Made by a program: the position numbers and the translations under genes
Notes under the pieces: model-generated
Databases searched by the model: none
What the model saw: only the letters and a program-made list of their open reading frames with translations
Told to the model about the DNA's origin: nothing
Shown here: piece by piece, positions 8,140 to 15,282 of the stretch
Numbering within the stretch: position 1 is the first letter of the stretch
Layout of the letters: every line of letters begins with the position of its first letter
Assembly (NCBI GenBank): GCA_017512425.1
Contig: JAFWGI010000016.1
Coordinates: forward strand, 124,001-188,000
Direction of reading: 5' to 3'
From: Hyphomicrobium sp.
Lineage (GTDB): Bacteria; Pseudomonadota; Alphaproteobacteria; Rhizobiales; Hyphomicrobiaceae
Length of the DNA: 64,000 bases

Positions 8140-8538
8140 ATGACGAAGCGCGATGCCGTCTTCCCTGCAAACCGCCACGCCCTCTACGAGGCTCATGGCT
8201 ATTCGGCCGCCATCCGCTCAGGCGACCTCATGTTTGTCTCCGGTCAGGTGGGAAGCCGTACCGACGGCTCCCCCGAACCGGATTTCACCGAGCAGGTTCG
8301 ACTGGCCTTCTCAAATCTGGAAGCAACGCTAGCGGCAGGGGGATGCACCTTCGACGATATTGTCGACGTGACGACGTTTCATACCGATCCCGAAAATCAG
8401 TTCCCGACGATCATGACTGTGAAGAGCGCAATCTTCTCGCAGCCACCTTATCCCAACTGGACAGCGATCGGCGTCAACTGGCTCGCCGGATTCGACTTCG
8501 AGATAAAGGTGATCGCGCGCATCCCGAACAGAACCTGA
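8140..8538 (+). CDS. Rid family (YjgF/YER057c/UK114) protein, non-RidA subgroup
   Basis: A 132-residue Rid-fold protein, expected to be a cytosolic trimer. SGDLMFVSGQVG, QVRLAFSNLEATLAAGGCTF and DIVDVTTFHTD follow the family pattern. In E. coli RidA the imine-hydrolysing Arg105 sits in FPARSCVEV; here the matching segment is YPNWTAIGV, so that Arg is missing. The protein should therefore not be called an enamine/imine deaminase without evidence. ATG 8140 is chosen because GGAG lies nine bases upstream; the ATG at 8125 would put that site inside the gene. It may be expressed with the DUF417 gene. Confidence 0.85.
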   Translation: MTKRDAVFPANRHALYEAHGYSAAIRSGDLMFVSGQVGSRTDGSPEPDFTEQVRLAFSNLEATLAAGGCTFDDIVDVTTFHTDPENQFPTIMTVKSAIFSQPPYPNWTAIGVNWLAGFDFEIKVIARIPNRT

Positions 8539-8563
8539 CGCCGATGGCGAGTACTTGGTGCTG

Positions 8564-9523
8564 TCATGGTCTAGAAAGATGGCGCCGGAATAACCTTCGA
8601 CGCGCTGCAAATCCGAAGACGATTGTCACCGTCATCAGAAGGTAGGCGACTATTCCGCCAGGTGAAAGAGTTGGAACCGATGCCAGGAGCAACGCGTCAT
8701 TTCCGCCGGGTATGAACGCGATGCCAATACCCATCAATGTGCCGCCGCCGACAGATCGCAGAATGTCATTGGCTGTCGGCAGTTGAAGACGCAGATTTTC
8801 TTGGCGATAGGATGCGGTAAGGGCGCCAGCGATCAACGGTATCACCGCTGTGAGCGCAACCTCGCCGACCGGGGACATCCTGAGAGGAAGGGCGCGTTGA
8901 ATCAGGTCACCGAAGGTCCAGGCCGACGACAACGCATACAGAAGTCCGCCGCTGATGCCGAGACCGATCATCGAAGCACCAAATGACCATTCCGGCTTTG
9001 TTCGCAAAACGCCCCTTGAAGAAACGAAGACGAGTGCAAGCACAAGCACAACAAGAAAGCTCAGGAGAGTCACCAGGCCTGTCACGCTTGGTCGGGAGAT
9101 CAGGCTTGGCCATGTTGCAACGTGGTCGAACCTGCAATGGTCGGCAGCCAGAATACCAATCGCCAATCCCAAGGGCATGGCTAAAAGTCGTATCTCGCCA
9201 TTCCCAAGCCGCGCCAGCGATCCGAGAAGGCACGCGTCGTTGATGAGTGCGCCAAAGCCGAAGGCGATAGCGCCGATGAGCAGAAGGAGATTGATGCTGG
9301 TTGAGGGTGCGAGTGTTGCGCCCAACGTTTCAGTCCACACCATCGGGATCGCAATCAGGCCTGCCGCTGCCGACGCTGCGAGAAATCCGACGAACATTCT
9401 CGGCGGTCGTCGTCTGTGTAACTCGTCAGCGGCCACTACGAGACAGGTACCACCTTGGTTCGCGGCATAACCAAACCAGAAGGCGAGTGCACATTGCAGA
9501 ATTTCGAGCGCCAACGATCCCAC
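8564..9523 (-). CDS. YeeE/YedE family membrane transporter
   Basis: A 319-residue integral membrane protein with about nine or ten helices, in the internally duplicated YeeE/YedE fold. Family members move thiosulfate or other reduced sulfur compounds into the cell. The two half-repeats are visible: GFGALINDACLLGSLARLGN near residue 90 and GGGTLMGIGIAFIPGGNDAL near residue 275. Conserved cysteines remain in the first half (GGTCLV, NDACLLGS), but the second repeat has IPGGND where many members have a Cys. The substrate is therefore uncertain. It lies four bases after a small reading frame that begins at 9746 and may share its palindrome-bearing promoter. Confidence 0.85.
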   Translation of the reverse strand: MGSLALEILQCALAFWFGYAANQGGTCLVVAADELHRRRPPRMFVGFLAASAAAGLIAIPMVWTETLGATLAPSTSINLLLLIGAIAFGFGALINDACLLGSLARLGNGEIRLLAMPLGLAIGILAADHCRFDHVATWPSLISRPSVTGLVTLLSFLVVLVLALVFVSSRGVLRTKPEWSFGASMIGLGISGGLLYALSSAWTFGDLIQRALPLRMSPVGEVALTAVIPLIAGALTASYRQENLRLQLPTANDILRSVGGGTLMGIGIAFIPGGNDALLLASVPTLSPGGIVAYLLMTVTIVFGFAARRRLFRRHLSRP

Positions 9524-9527
9524 GATA

Positions 9528-9746
9528 TCAAGCCTGCCTGATCATACCGTCAGCCTTTGGTGCCACGTTCCAGGATGAGAAAGCCAAATTCCGGCTTGCC
9601 AGTACGCTAACCGGCAGTACGGGCTCCATGGCGAAAAACAGCATCACAGTTGCCGGGCCGCGTAGTGCGACCGAGAGACTGGCGATGCCGTTAGGAACCG
9701 CCAACGGCAGTGCACCAAAATAGTGTTCGGCGAGCTCAGGCTTCAT
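9528..9746 (-). CDS. Small hypothetical protein before yeeE-like gene
   Basis: A 72-residue frame ending four bases before the YeeE/YedE gene. The sequence has a moderately hydrophobic middle (GPATVMLFFAMEPVLPVSVL) but no recognised domain. There is no clear ribosome-binding site. The ATG lies only 13 bases from palindrome site 5 and 8 bases after a TATATT -10-like element, so if translated it would be from a very short leader. It may be a genuine leader or small membrane peptide, or merely the 5' untranslated region of the transporter gene. Confidence 0.3.
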   Translation of the reverse strand: MKPELAEHYFGALPLAVPNGIASLSVALRGPATVMLFFAMEPVLPVSVLASRNLAFSSWNVAPKADGMIRQA

Positions 9747-9758
9747 GCCGCAATAATA

Positions 9759-9773
9759 TATGCTTCATGCATA
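9759..9773. promoter_or_regulatory. Palindromic operator-like site 5 (upstream of yeeE-like operon)
   Basis: TATGCTTCATGCATA is an inverted repeat with one mismatch in 6-bp arms (TATGCT/TGCATA), of the TATGC-N5-GCATA form. Read on the minus strand, its gene-proximal arm runs into TATATT, a likely -10 element for the leftward genes. Confidence 0.55.
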
Positions 9774-9891
9774 GACTTCAAGCACACGTCGGTCGCCACC
9801 TTACACGAGCGGCGATCGCCTCTGACCGCGATCCAATACGCGCGGATAGAGGCGGGTAATGACAGTTACGACCTGATAGCAAATGTCAGCT

Positions 9892-10362
9892 CTACTTGTA
9901 CTTGGCGGCGCTTATGAACTGGCTGAAGGCCTCGCACCACACGACCACCGTTGTGTATGCTGCAACGTCGATACCTGGTGGCACATCAATGATAAATCCA
10001 TTGAATGTTTTCACGTCGCCAACACGCCGGGACTTCTCCTTGATCGCCAAGAACCCTTTCTTGGTGTCGACGAATTCGGGCGCAAGGTACAGCTTGTAGT
10101 CCGGTCCAGGCGCTAGACGGCCTTCATGTGCAATCCTGTCGGGTAGCACGTGAACATCGCCTTCTCCCCAGTGCACGAAATCGCTGCCTTTCAGATTGCG
10201 CTCGAAGCGGCCGGTATATTGTGCTGCTTTTATTGTTGTTCGCAGCGCTTCGGTCTCCGGGCCTTTTGGGGCCGTTAGGATCGGAAGAGCATAGATGCCT
10301 ATGAGGAAGCCGATTGCCAGCGTGGCGACGTGCGTGGCTGTGAGAGTAAAAACGCGAAACAT
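9892..10362 (-). CDS. Membrane-anchored DM13 domain protein
   Basis: A 156-residue protein with an N-terminal membrane anchor or uncleaved signal (residues 3-30, FRVFTLTATHVATLAIGFLI) and a DM13 domain from about residue 45 to the end. The domain signature is visible: GSDFVHWGEGDVHVLPD, GPDYKLYLAPE and the final VVVWCEAFSQFISAAKY with the single conserved Cys. DM13 has been proposed to be a redox or electron-transfer domain. The frame extends to a TTG at 10392, but ATG 10362 begins the anchor and has AGAGAG upstream. It follows the flavoprotein gene by 131 bp in the same direction. Confidence 0.82.
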   Translation of the reverse strand: MFRVFTLTATHVATLAIGFLIGIYALPILTAPKGPETEALRTTIKAAQYTGRFERNLKGSDFVHWGEGDVHVLPDRIAHEGRLAPGPDYKLYLAPEFVDTKKGFLAIKEKSRRVGDVKTFNGFIIDVPPGIDVAAYTTVVVWCEAFSQFISAAKYK

Positions 10363-10493
10363 GGAGAATCTCTCTAGCGGGGCTACTTGCAATAAGTTTC
10401 CAAGCTGCAGCGTAGCGGTAAGAGCGAAGCGAAGCCGATTATTCTGCAGTTGGCGTGTATCGTGAAGCGCGAACGCGGATCACTGACACGCAT

Positions 10494-11891
10494 TCATTCC
10501 CGCGGCGGGACATTTTCGAACAGGGGCCCGAAGCCTTCGGCAACTGTCAGGTGCGCGAAGACTGCATCACGGAGCTTCGTGTAGGGCAGTTCAGCAAGGA
10601 TAGCCGTCTGGATCGCAGACATGACCTCGCCCGCTTCAGAGCCAATCATCGTAAATCCGAGGATGCGGTCATCATCAGCGCTCACCACCACCTTCATGAA
10701 GCCCATAGATTCATCGGTGGCTTCAGTCCGTAGCACGTTACTCATCGGCAGCTTGGCGACGCGCACCGATATCCCCTTGCGCTGTGCCTCGCCCTCCGAA
10801 AGACCGACCCTGGCCAGCGGTGGATCGGTGAACATAACGTAGGGAACGAGACGATCATCTGTTCTGCGGCTGCCTCCAGCCATGTTGGTTTTCACAATCC
10901 GGAAATCATCTACCGAGACATGAGTGAAATGCGGGCTGCCAGCGCATTCCCCGATTGCCCAGACACCTGCGGCAGTCGCTGCAAGACGTTCGTTGACGCG
11001 GATAAAACCTCTCGCATCCAGCTCGATGCCGGCCTTTTCCAAGCCGATCCCGTCCGTGTTTGGGGTTCGACCGACCGCGACGAGCACATCGCTCCCCTCA
11101 ACCTGCCGTTCGCCCGTGGCCGTGCGGAAGACCAATGTGACCGCATCGCCGGAAACCCCCAGAACCTTCACAGGTTGAGCGCCGAGGATGACGTCAATGC
11201 CTTCGAGTTCAAGGACATTGCGTATCTCATCAGCGACATCAACTTCCTCGCGCCCCATGAGTTGGCGGCCAGGTTCGATAATCGTTACTCGACTGCCGAA
11301 ACGGCGGTAAGCCTGTGCCATCTCGATTCCGACATAACCGCCGCCCAGGACGATCAGATGTGCGGGAACATAGTCGAGCTCAAGTGCCTCGATGTGCGTC
11401 AGGGCGCGAGCTTCTTCCAGACCAGATATATCGGGGATCGTTGCACGCGTTCCGACGTTAACGACAACCTCGGTGCCGGCGAGCAACCGAGTGCCACCAC
11501 CGTTGTTCAAGGCTACTTCAATCGTCTTCGGGCCGACGAAACGACCGCTGCCCATGATGAGTTCAGCGCCGCTCTCTTTATATGCACCATGGTGGAATGC
11601 GACCACTCGATCGATCATGCCTTGTTTGCGATTCCGGACTTTCCGTATGTCGATCTTGACTGCGTCGACAAGCGTTCCGAAATTTGCTGCGTTCTGCACC
11701 AAATGAGCGACGTGGGCACTCCAGAGTTCGTTTTTGGAAGGTAAGCACGCGACTTCCGGGCATGAACCGCCTATCCAACGGCGTTCTACCACGGCCACTT
11801 TTTTGCCGGAGTGACCGAGGTGCCAAGCGAGTAATTTTCCACCCTGGCCGCTCCCGAGAATGACAACATCGAATTGTTCAGTCTGCGGCAT
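10494..11891 (-). CDS. RclA/mercuric reductase-like FAD-dependent disulfide oxidoreductase
   Basis: A 465-residue pyridine nucleotide-disulfide oxidoreductase. The N-terminal FAD motif is VVILGSGQGGKLLAWHLG. The redox-active pair is C-x4-C in GGSCPEVACLPSK. The NAD(P)H motif is VLGGGYVGIEMAQAYRRFG, with the second FAD motif VWAIGECAGSPHFTH. The C-terminal dimerisation domain ends with HLTVAEGFGPLF, carrying the catalytic His-Glu pair region. There is no N-terminal heavy-metal domain and no C-terminal vicinal Cys pair, so mercuric reductase is unlikely. RclA, a reactive-chlorine-stress flavoenzyme that handles Cu(II), is the nearest well-studied relative and fits the DUF417 neighbour. Palindrome site 6 lies 84 bp upstream. 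Confidence 0.88.
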   Translation of the reverse strand: MPQTEQFDVVILGSGQGGKLLAWHLGHSGKKVAVVERRWIGGSCPEVACLPSKNELWSAHVAHLVQNAANFGTLVDAVKIDIRKVRNRKQGMIDRVVAFHHGAYKESGAELIMGSGRFVGPKTIEVALNNGGGTRLLAGTEVVVNVGTRATIPDISGLEEARALTHIEALELDYVPAHLIVLGGGYVGIEMAQAYRRFGSRVTIIEPGRQLMGREEVDVADEIRNVLELEGIDVILGAQPVKVLGVSGDAVTLVFRTATGERQVEGSDVLVAVGRTPNTDGIGLEKAGIELDARGFIRVNERLAATAAGVWAIGECAGSPHFTHVSVDDFRIVKTNMAGGSRRTDDRLVPYVMFTDPPLARVGLSEGEAQRKGISVRVAKLPMSNVLRTEATDESMGFMKVVVSADDDRILGFTMIGSEAGEVMSAIQTAILAELPYTKLRDAVFAHLTVAEGFGPLFENVPPRE

Positions 11892-11974
11892 GAGTATTTC
11901 CCCTAAAATTCCCCTATGCCGTCAGAGTACTGACCTTGCTGCGGGAGCGATATCCCCGCGCCGGCTATATGATT

Positions 11975-11991
11975 CATACGCTGCACGTATG
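11975..11991. promoter_or_regulatory. Palindromic operator-like site 6 (upstream of RclA-like gene)
   Basis: CATACGCTGCACGTATG has perfect 6-bp arms (CATACG/CGTATG) around five bases. It shares ATACG-N5-CGTAT with site 1. It lies in the 110-bp gap between the flavoprotein start and the end of the AbiE operon. Confidence 0.6.
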
Positions 11992-12001
11992 GGCGAGTGT
12001 T

Positions 12002-12382
12002 CTAGCTTGCCCCGCTACTGCCCCTTAACCTCCGGCCGTCCTCGATCATGTCAGCGGGCTGGATGGTGATGCCATCCCTGACCATCGCGCTCATCACAAC
12101 ATGCTTGAGACTTGTCTGCCGCTGCGCGGCGCGAATCTTTAGCTCGGTCCAGACGTAACCCGGCAGTTCTAAATTGAGGCTTTTCATGTCGCCGCGAGGC
12201 GTACCCGTGTCAGCGGCTTTCTCCAGCTCCGGCTTCGTGGTGGTTCGTAGCTTCCCCTCCCCTGCCCCGTTGGCGACGGGCTTGACGATAGTGCCAACGC
12301 CCTTCTCCGCCGCCAGACGCTCCAGCTTGCTGTCGTCGATATCGTCAGAAACGGGCATGAAAGGTGCGCGCGTGGGCTTCAT
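12002..12382 (-). CDS. Ribbon-helix-helix-like protein, third gene of the AbiE operon
   Basis: A 126-residue protein. The first 65 residues are low-complexity and charged. Residues about 68-105 (LNLELPGYVWTELKIRAAQR, then SLKHVVMSAM) have the spacing of a ribbon-helix-helix DNA-binding fold such as CopG/ParD antitoxins. ATG 12382 lies two bases after the AbiEii stop, with AGGTTGA just upstream; the longer frame would start at a TTG overlapping that stop. It is not part of the textbook two-gene AbiE system. It may be an extra regulator or partition-like protein carried with it. Confidence 0.6.
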   Translation of the reverse strand: MKPTRAPFMPVSDDIDDSKLERLAAEKGVGTIVKPVANGAGEGKLRTTTKPELEKAADTGTPRGDMKSLNLELPGYVWTELKIRAAQRQTSLKHVVMSAMVRDGITIQPADMIEDGRRLRGSSGAS

Positions 12383-12384
12383 GT

Positions 12385-13365
12385 TCAACCTGCTTTCAGT
12401 GTTGTGTCATTGGTGTTTGCTTCGTTCACGATGACGCGGATCTCAGCGAGAAGATTGAGCACTTCTAAACCAGCTCCCTTCTCGCGCTCAGTCAGTGTCG
12501 GCGGTTGACCATTGAGGAACATCTCGCGGTAGGCCGAACGCTCGACGAGCGCCGTTCGGAACAGCGGCAATCCGTGGCGGGCGAGCTCTTGATAGGCAAA
12601 ATCAGTGACGCGCGTGCGAAGCGGATAGACCTTGGTCAAGAGCAGGCGGTAGGGAATGGCGCGATTGGTGGTCTCGTTCACATCGCGGATGACCTTTTGC
12701 AGCATGCGCTCCTCGGCGTTGGCGCGCGTAATGCGCGCCCCTTCATGCGCGAGGTAGTGATCGAAGGCCGCAATGACCCGGGCCGGGTCAAGGCCCAGCT
12801 GAACCAGCCCTTCATCCATATCAAAGAGGTCGCGGTTTTTGCGTCGTTGAAGAAGGGCTCGGAGCTTGGTGCCAAATAGCTCCTCCGGCTCATATGAGCG
12901 GATGTCGGCGTTGCCCGTGAACCAGGGATTGGCGACTGCGAAGGGATAGGTTTTTATCGGGTGTAGCGGTTCGTGCTCGCGCGTGTTGATCTCCACTTTG
13001 ACCTTGAGACTGGCGGCGGTGTCGGCCTCTGGAGTGAACTGAAAGATCAGATGGGTCGAGTGTCCCGCTTGCGAACGCCTCAAGGGACCAAGCCACGCCA
13101 GCCTCTCGCGTATGGCGTCGATCGTCTCGCCAATGGGACCAGCTTTGGTCTGTACAAGATCGATATCCTCCGAGTAACGCAGCGGTGCGGCGAACAGAAG
13201 CTTGTTGATGGCAGTGCCGCCGCGAAACGCGATGGAGTCCGCCAGTTCAGGCGCGCTGAAGAGATCGCAAAGGGCGCGGCAGATGATGAGATCCTGCTCT
13301 ATCTGCCGCGGGTCCGGCCAGGGCGCTTGTGCGCTCCATTCTTGCAGATACGCGTTCGGGATCAA
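12385..13365 (-). CDS. abiEii: AbiEii family nucleotidyltransferase toxin
   Basis: The toxin half of a type IV AbiE system, a DNA polymerase beta-fold nucleotidyltransferase of 326 residues. The active-site blocks are present in order: FRGGTAINKLL (about residue 48), RYSEDIDLV with the two metal-binding Asp residues (about 64-71), KVKVEINTRE and KLRALLQRRKNRDLFDM. Related MenT/AbiEii toxins transfer nucleotides to tRNA acceptor ends and stop growth. The gene overlaps the antitoxin gene by four bases (ATGA), the usual coupling. The product is cytosolic. It appears intact, so the system may be functional. Confidence 0.92.
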   Translation of the reverse strand: MIPNAYLQEWSAQAPWPDPRQIEQDLIICRALCDLFSAPELADSIAFRGGTAINKLLFAAPLRYSEDIDLVQTKAGPIGETIDAIRERLAWLGPLRRSQAGHSTHLIFQFTPEADTAASLKVKVEINTREHEPLHPIKTYPFAVANPWFTGNADIRSYEPEELFGTKLRALLQRRKNRDLFDMDEGLVQLGLDPARVIAAFDHYLAHEGARITRANAEERMLQKVIRDVNETTNRAIPYRLLLTKVYPLRTRVTDFAYQELARHGLPLFRTALVERSAYREMFLNGQPPTLTEREKGAGLEVLNLLAEIRVIVNEANTNDTTLKAG

Positions 13366-14180
13366 AAATCAGTCTCCACGGTCTCGTTGATGACCAGTTT
13401 CCATTTCGAATCGGTCTCGTGCAACTGCCCGCCAAGTGCGGCGATCGATTTGACGGAGGGATCGAGCGGCTTGAAGGATTTGGCTTTGGCCGCAATGGGA
13501 AGGAGAGCGCGGGCTTGGCGCTCGTGACCCGATAACTCCAGGAGATATCCGAGGCGGCGAATGGCAGAATTTTCATAGTGCACAGCCGCGTCAGCGAGTT
13601 TGCCCGCGGACGCTTTGCCGCCCAGATCACGGACGATCTGCGCAACGCCGTTGATCCCGGACGCTTTGTGGAAGTAGCGCGCGCAATCGAGAAGGGTCAG
13701 CTCCAGTCCGGAGATCTTGGCATAGCCAAAGTCGGTCTTGATGGTGTCGAGCCATTCCTGCCGGTTGGTTGCCGCAAACGCAATGGCGGTTTGGTAGACG
13801 AACCGGACGTTGTGGCGGCCGATCACGATGGGCGGAATTTGTTTGGGCGCGATCACCTGAAAGACCATTGCGGCCTGGTGGGATGATCCATGGAACGCAG
13901 CGGCCCGCAGGAGCGAAATCCGATAATCGACCCCCATGTGGCGCATGAGCGGGTCAATCCACCTTGCAGGCTCCGGGGCTCCGGTCGCGCGATCTTCAGG
14001 GCGCAGAATGATGTAGAAGCCGCGCTTCGGAGAGACCAAGCGGCGCTTCTTGATCAGCCGCTCGGCGGCTGCAAGGAAGGTCTTGGTGGATTGGCCAAGA
14101 GAGGCCATCGCCTCGACCTTGGTGAAGGTCGAGCGTCCACGAGATTGTAGATCCTCCAGATGGTCTTCGAGCGATGCCAT
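13362..14180 (-). CDS. abiEi: AbiEi family antitoxin and autorepressor
   Basis: The 272-residue antitoxin partner of AbiEii. The N-terminal winged-helix (residues 1-75, ending LVSPKRGFYIILRPED) binds DNA in studied AbiEi proteins. The C-terminal domain (DYRISLLRAAAFHGSSHQ, then FVYQTAIAFA and ISGLELTLLDCARYF) carries the antitoxin function. The gene is first in the leftward operon. A 12-bp-arm inverted repeat lies 45-79 bp upstream, as expected for autoregulation. A promoter with -10 ending six bases before the ATG implies a leaderless transcript, since GGGGA directly abuts the ATG. Confidence 0.9.
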   Translation of the reverse strand: MASLEDHLEDLQSRGRSTFTKVEAMASLGQSTKTFLAAAERLIKKRRLVSPKRGFYIILRPEDRATGAPEPARWIDPLMRHMGVDYRISLLRAAAFHGSSHQAAMVFQVIAPKQIPPIVIGRHNVRFVYQTAIAFAATNRQEWLDTIKTDFGYAKISGLELTLLDCARYFHKASGINGVAQIVRDLGGKASAGKLADAAVHYENSAIRRLGYLLELSGHERQARALLPIAAKAKSFKPLDPSVKSIAALGGQLHETDSKWKLVINETVETDF

Positions 14181-14186
14181 TCCCCA

Positions 14187-14215
14187 AACATACGCGATAT
14201 TCTACCAGAAGGCAA
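14187..14215 (-). promoter_or_regulatory. Candidate promoter of the AbiE operon
   Basis: On the minus strand TTGCCT (-35, 14215-14210) and TATGTT (-10, 14192-14187) are separated by exactly 17 bases. Transcription would start at or near the A of the abiEi ATG at 14180. Confidence 0.5.
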
Positions 14216-14224
14216 TAATTTTGC

Positions 14225-14259
14225 ATATGATTGGGGAACCTGCCGCGCCCCAATCATAT
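14225..14259. promoter_or_regulatory. Inverted-repeat operator of the AbiE operon
   Basis: ATATGATTGGGG (14225-14236) and its exact reverse complement (14248-14259) flank an 11-base spacer. The repeat lies directly upstream of the -35 element. AbiEi antitoxins studied in Streptococcus bind inverted repeats in their own promoter, so this is the likely binding site (inference). Confidence 0.7.
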
Positions 14260-14392
14260 CGGTTATTCGACAGATAAGGCGGTAAAATCTATATGAGGGG
14301 GCGGAAAGAGACCTGTATCTGAACTCCGCAGAGATGGGGCAACCGGACCAGTCTTTGGCGTGTCAATCGGGCACCCAACTGCTTTGACCCCT

Positions 14393-14411
14393 GTCAGCTT
14401 GCGAAGCTGAC
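14393..14411. repeat. Perfect hairpin GTCAGCTT/AAGCTGAC, possible IS-end remnant
   Basis: An 8-bp perfect stem with a 3-base loop, set in a G-rich stretch (14376-14425) with no reading frame. It has no T-run, so it is not an intrinsic terminator. Its look and its place in element debris suggest a remnant of an insertion-sequence end, but no transposase is visible. Confidence 0.35.
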
Positions 14412-14464
14412 CTTGGGGGTGGTCGGGATGTCACGGGGTGCGCTTGCAGCTGATGGGGGAGGCT

Positions 14465-14902
14465 TCAAAAGGCAGATTGCCACTCGGCTGCGAATGGTGC
14501 GCTCAGCGAATAACCCCAACCGGACTTCCAACCCAGTTCGCGGCCACGATGGGCAACGTCTGAAATGGAAACAATCGATGCAATATTTTCAGACCGCTCT
14601 ACGATCGCGCCAATGTTGAGAGATATAGCAGCAGCCATCTGTCCATAGAAATCGATAAATGCGCTTAGAATTTCCGAACGGCAATAGGTGCGAAACACGG
14701 AAATCATGGTTGCGGGACTGTGGCTGCGTTCGTAGCGTTGGAATATCGTATATGCGGCCACTACGGCAATCGCCTCATCCAAATCCATCCAGTCGGCGAT
14801 TATTCCCAGCTTCTCGCCTTCCTCACGTGAATCGAGCGCCGCGGCTGTTGCTTCGATCAAACATTGGAAGGCCCTAGTGGTGGATAGAATATCGTCAGTC
14901 AT
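14465..14902 (-). CDS. Hypothetical protein in element debris
   Basis: A 145-residue helical protein with no domain I recognise (for example ADWMDLDEAIAVVAAYTIFQ, then MISVFRTYCRSEILSAFIDF). Amino-acid composition looks like that of a real soluble protein, but there is no good ribosome-binding site within 12 bases of the ATG. The gene lies between the AbiE operon and broken mobile-element genes and could itself be truncated. Confidence 0.42.
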   Translation of the reverse strand: MTDDILSTTRAFQCLIEATAAALDSREEGEKLGIIADWMDLDEAIAVVAAYTIFQRYERSHSPATMISVFRTYCRSEILSAFIDFYGQMAAAISLNIGAIVERSENIASIVSISDVAHRGRELGWKSGWGYSLSAPFAAEWQSAF

Positions 14903-15065
14903 CGAATGAATGCTGCGTCATTTCCTCTGACAATGCAAACGGGTACCGCTGCGTTACATCTCGCGCCCGAAATCCCGCCCCTGATTGCGGCGTCTCCACT
15001 CTTCCATCTGCCGCTTGATCTTCTCGACCTCGGCCATCTGGCCAGGGCGGCGGGTGTTTACAGCC

Positions 15066-15233
15066 TGCGAACGCGCGCGAATACGACGCCGTCACGTAGA
15101 TGATGCCGTCTTGAACCAGCGCCTGCGTTTCCTGACCGCGCTGCTTTTCATCACCAAAAGAGAATGACCACTTCGGCTTCATCTGGCCGATATTGCTGGC
15201 ATTGATTTGCTCGAGCGCGCTGTAGCGATGGTT
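15066..15233 (-). pseudogene. Fragment of quinoprotein (ExaA-like) ethanol dehydrogenase
   Basis: About 56 codons on the minus strand read RYSALEQINASNIGQM, then WSFSFGDEKQRGQETQALV and IIYVTASYSRAFA. This is the N-terminal propeller region of PQQ-dependent alcohol dehydrogenases of the ExaA type, which normally exceed 550 residues. No signal peptide precedes it and the rest of the enzyme does not follow. Downstream on the same strand, another frame (about 15055 to a TAA at 14954) reads MAEVEKIKRQMEEWRRRN, the tail of some unrelated coiled protein. The fragment therefore joins two unrelated remnants. Confidence 0.6.
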
Positions 15234-15282
15234 GCGTACGCCCAGCCGACGATCTTGCGCGAGAACAAGTCGACGACGATGC

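Noticed and set aside
7603..8538. Long plus frame of 311 codons that ends with the Rid protein
   Set aside because: Its first 170 codons are out of frame with DUF417 and Cys/Arg-rich nonsense. Only the part from 8140 is real.
10494..11891. Calling the flavoprotein mercuric reductase
   Set aside because: It lacks the N-terminal metal domain and the C-terminal Cys-Cys pair, and there are no mer genes nearby.
14393..14411. Hairpin GTCAGCTT/AAGCTGAC as a terminator
   Set aside because: There is no T-run on either strand and no gene that needs it; it was listed as a repeat instead.
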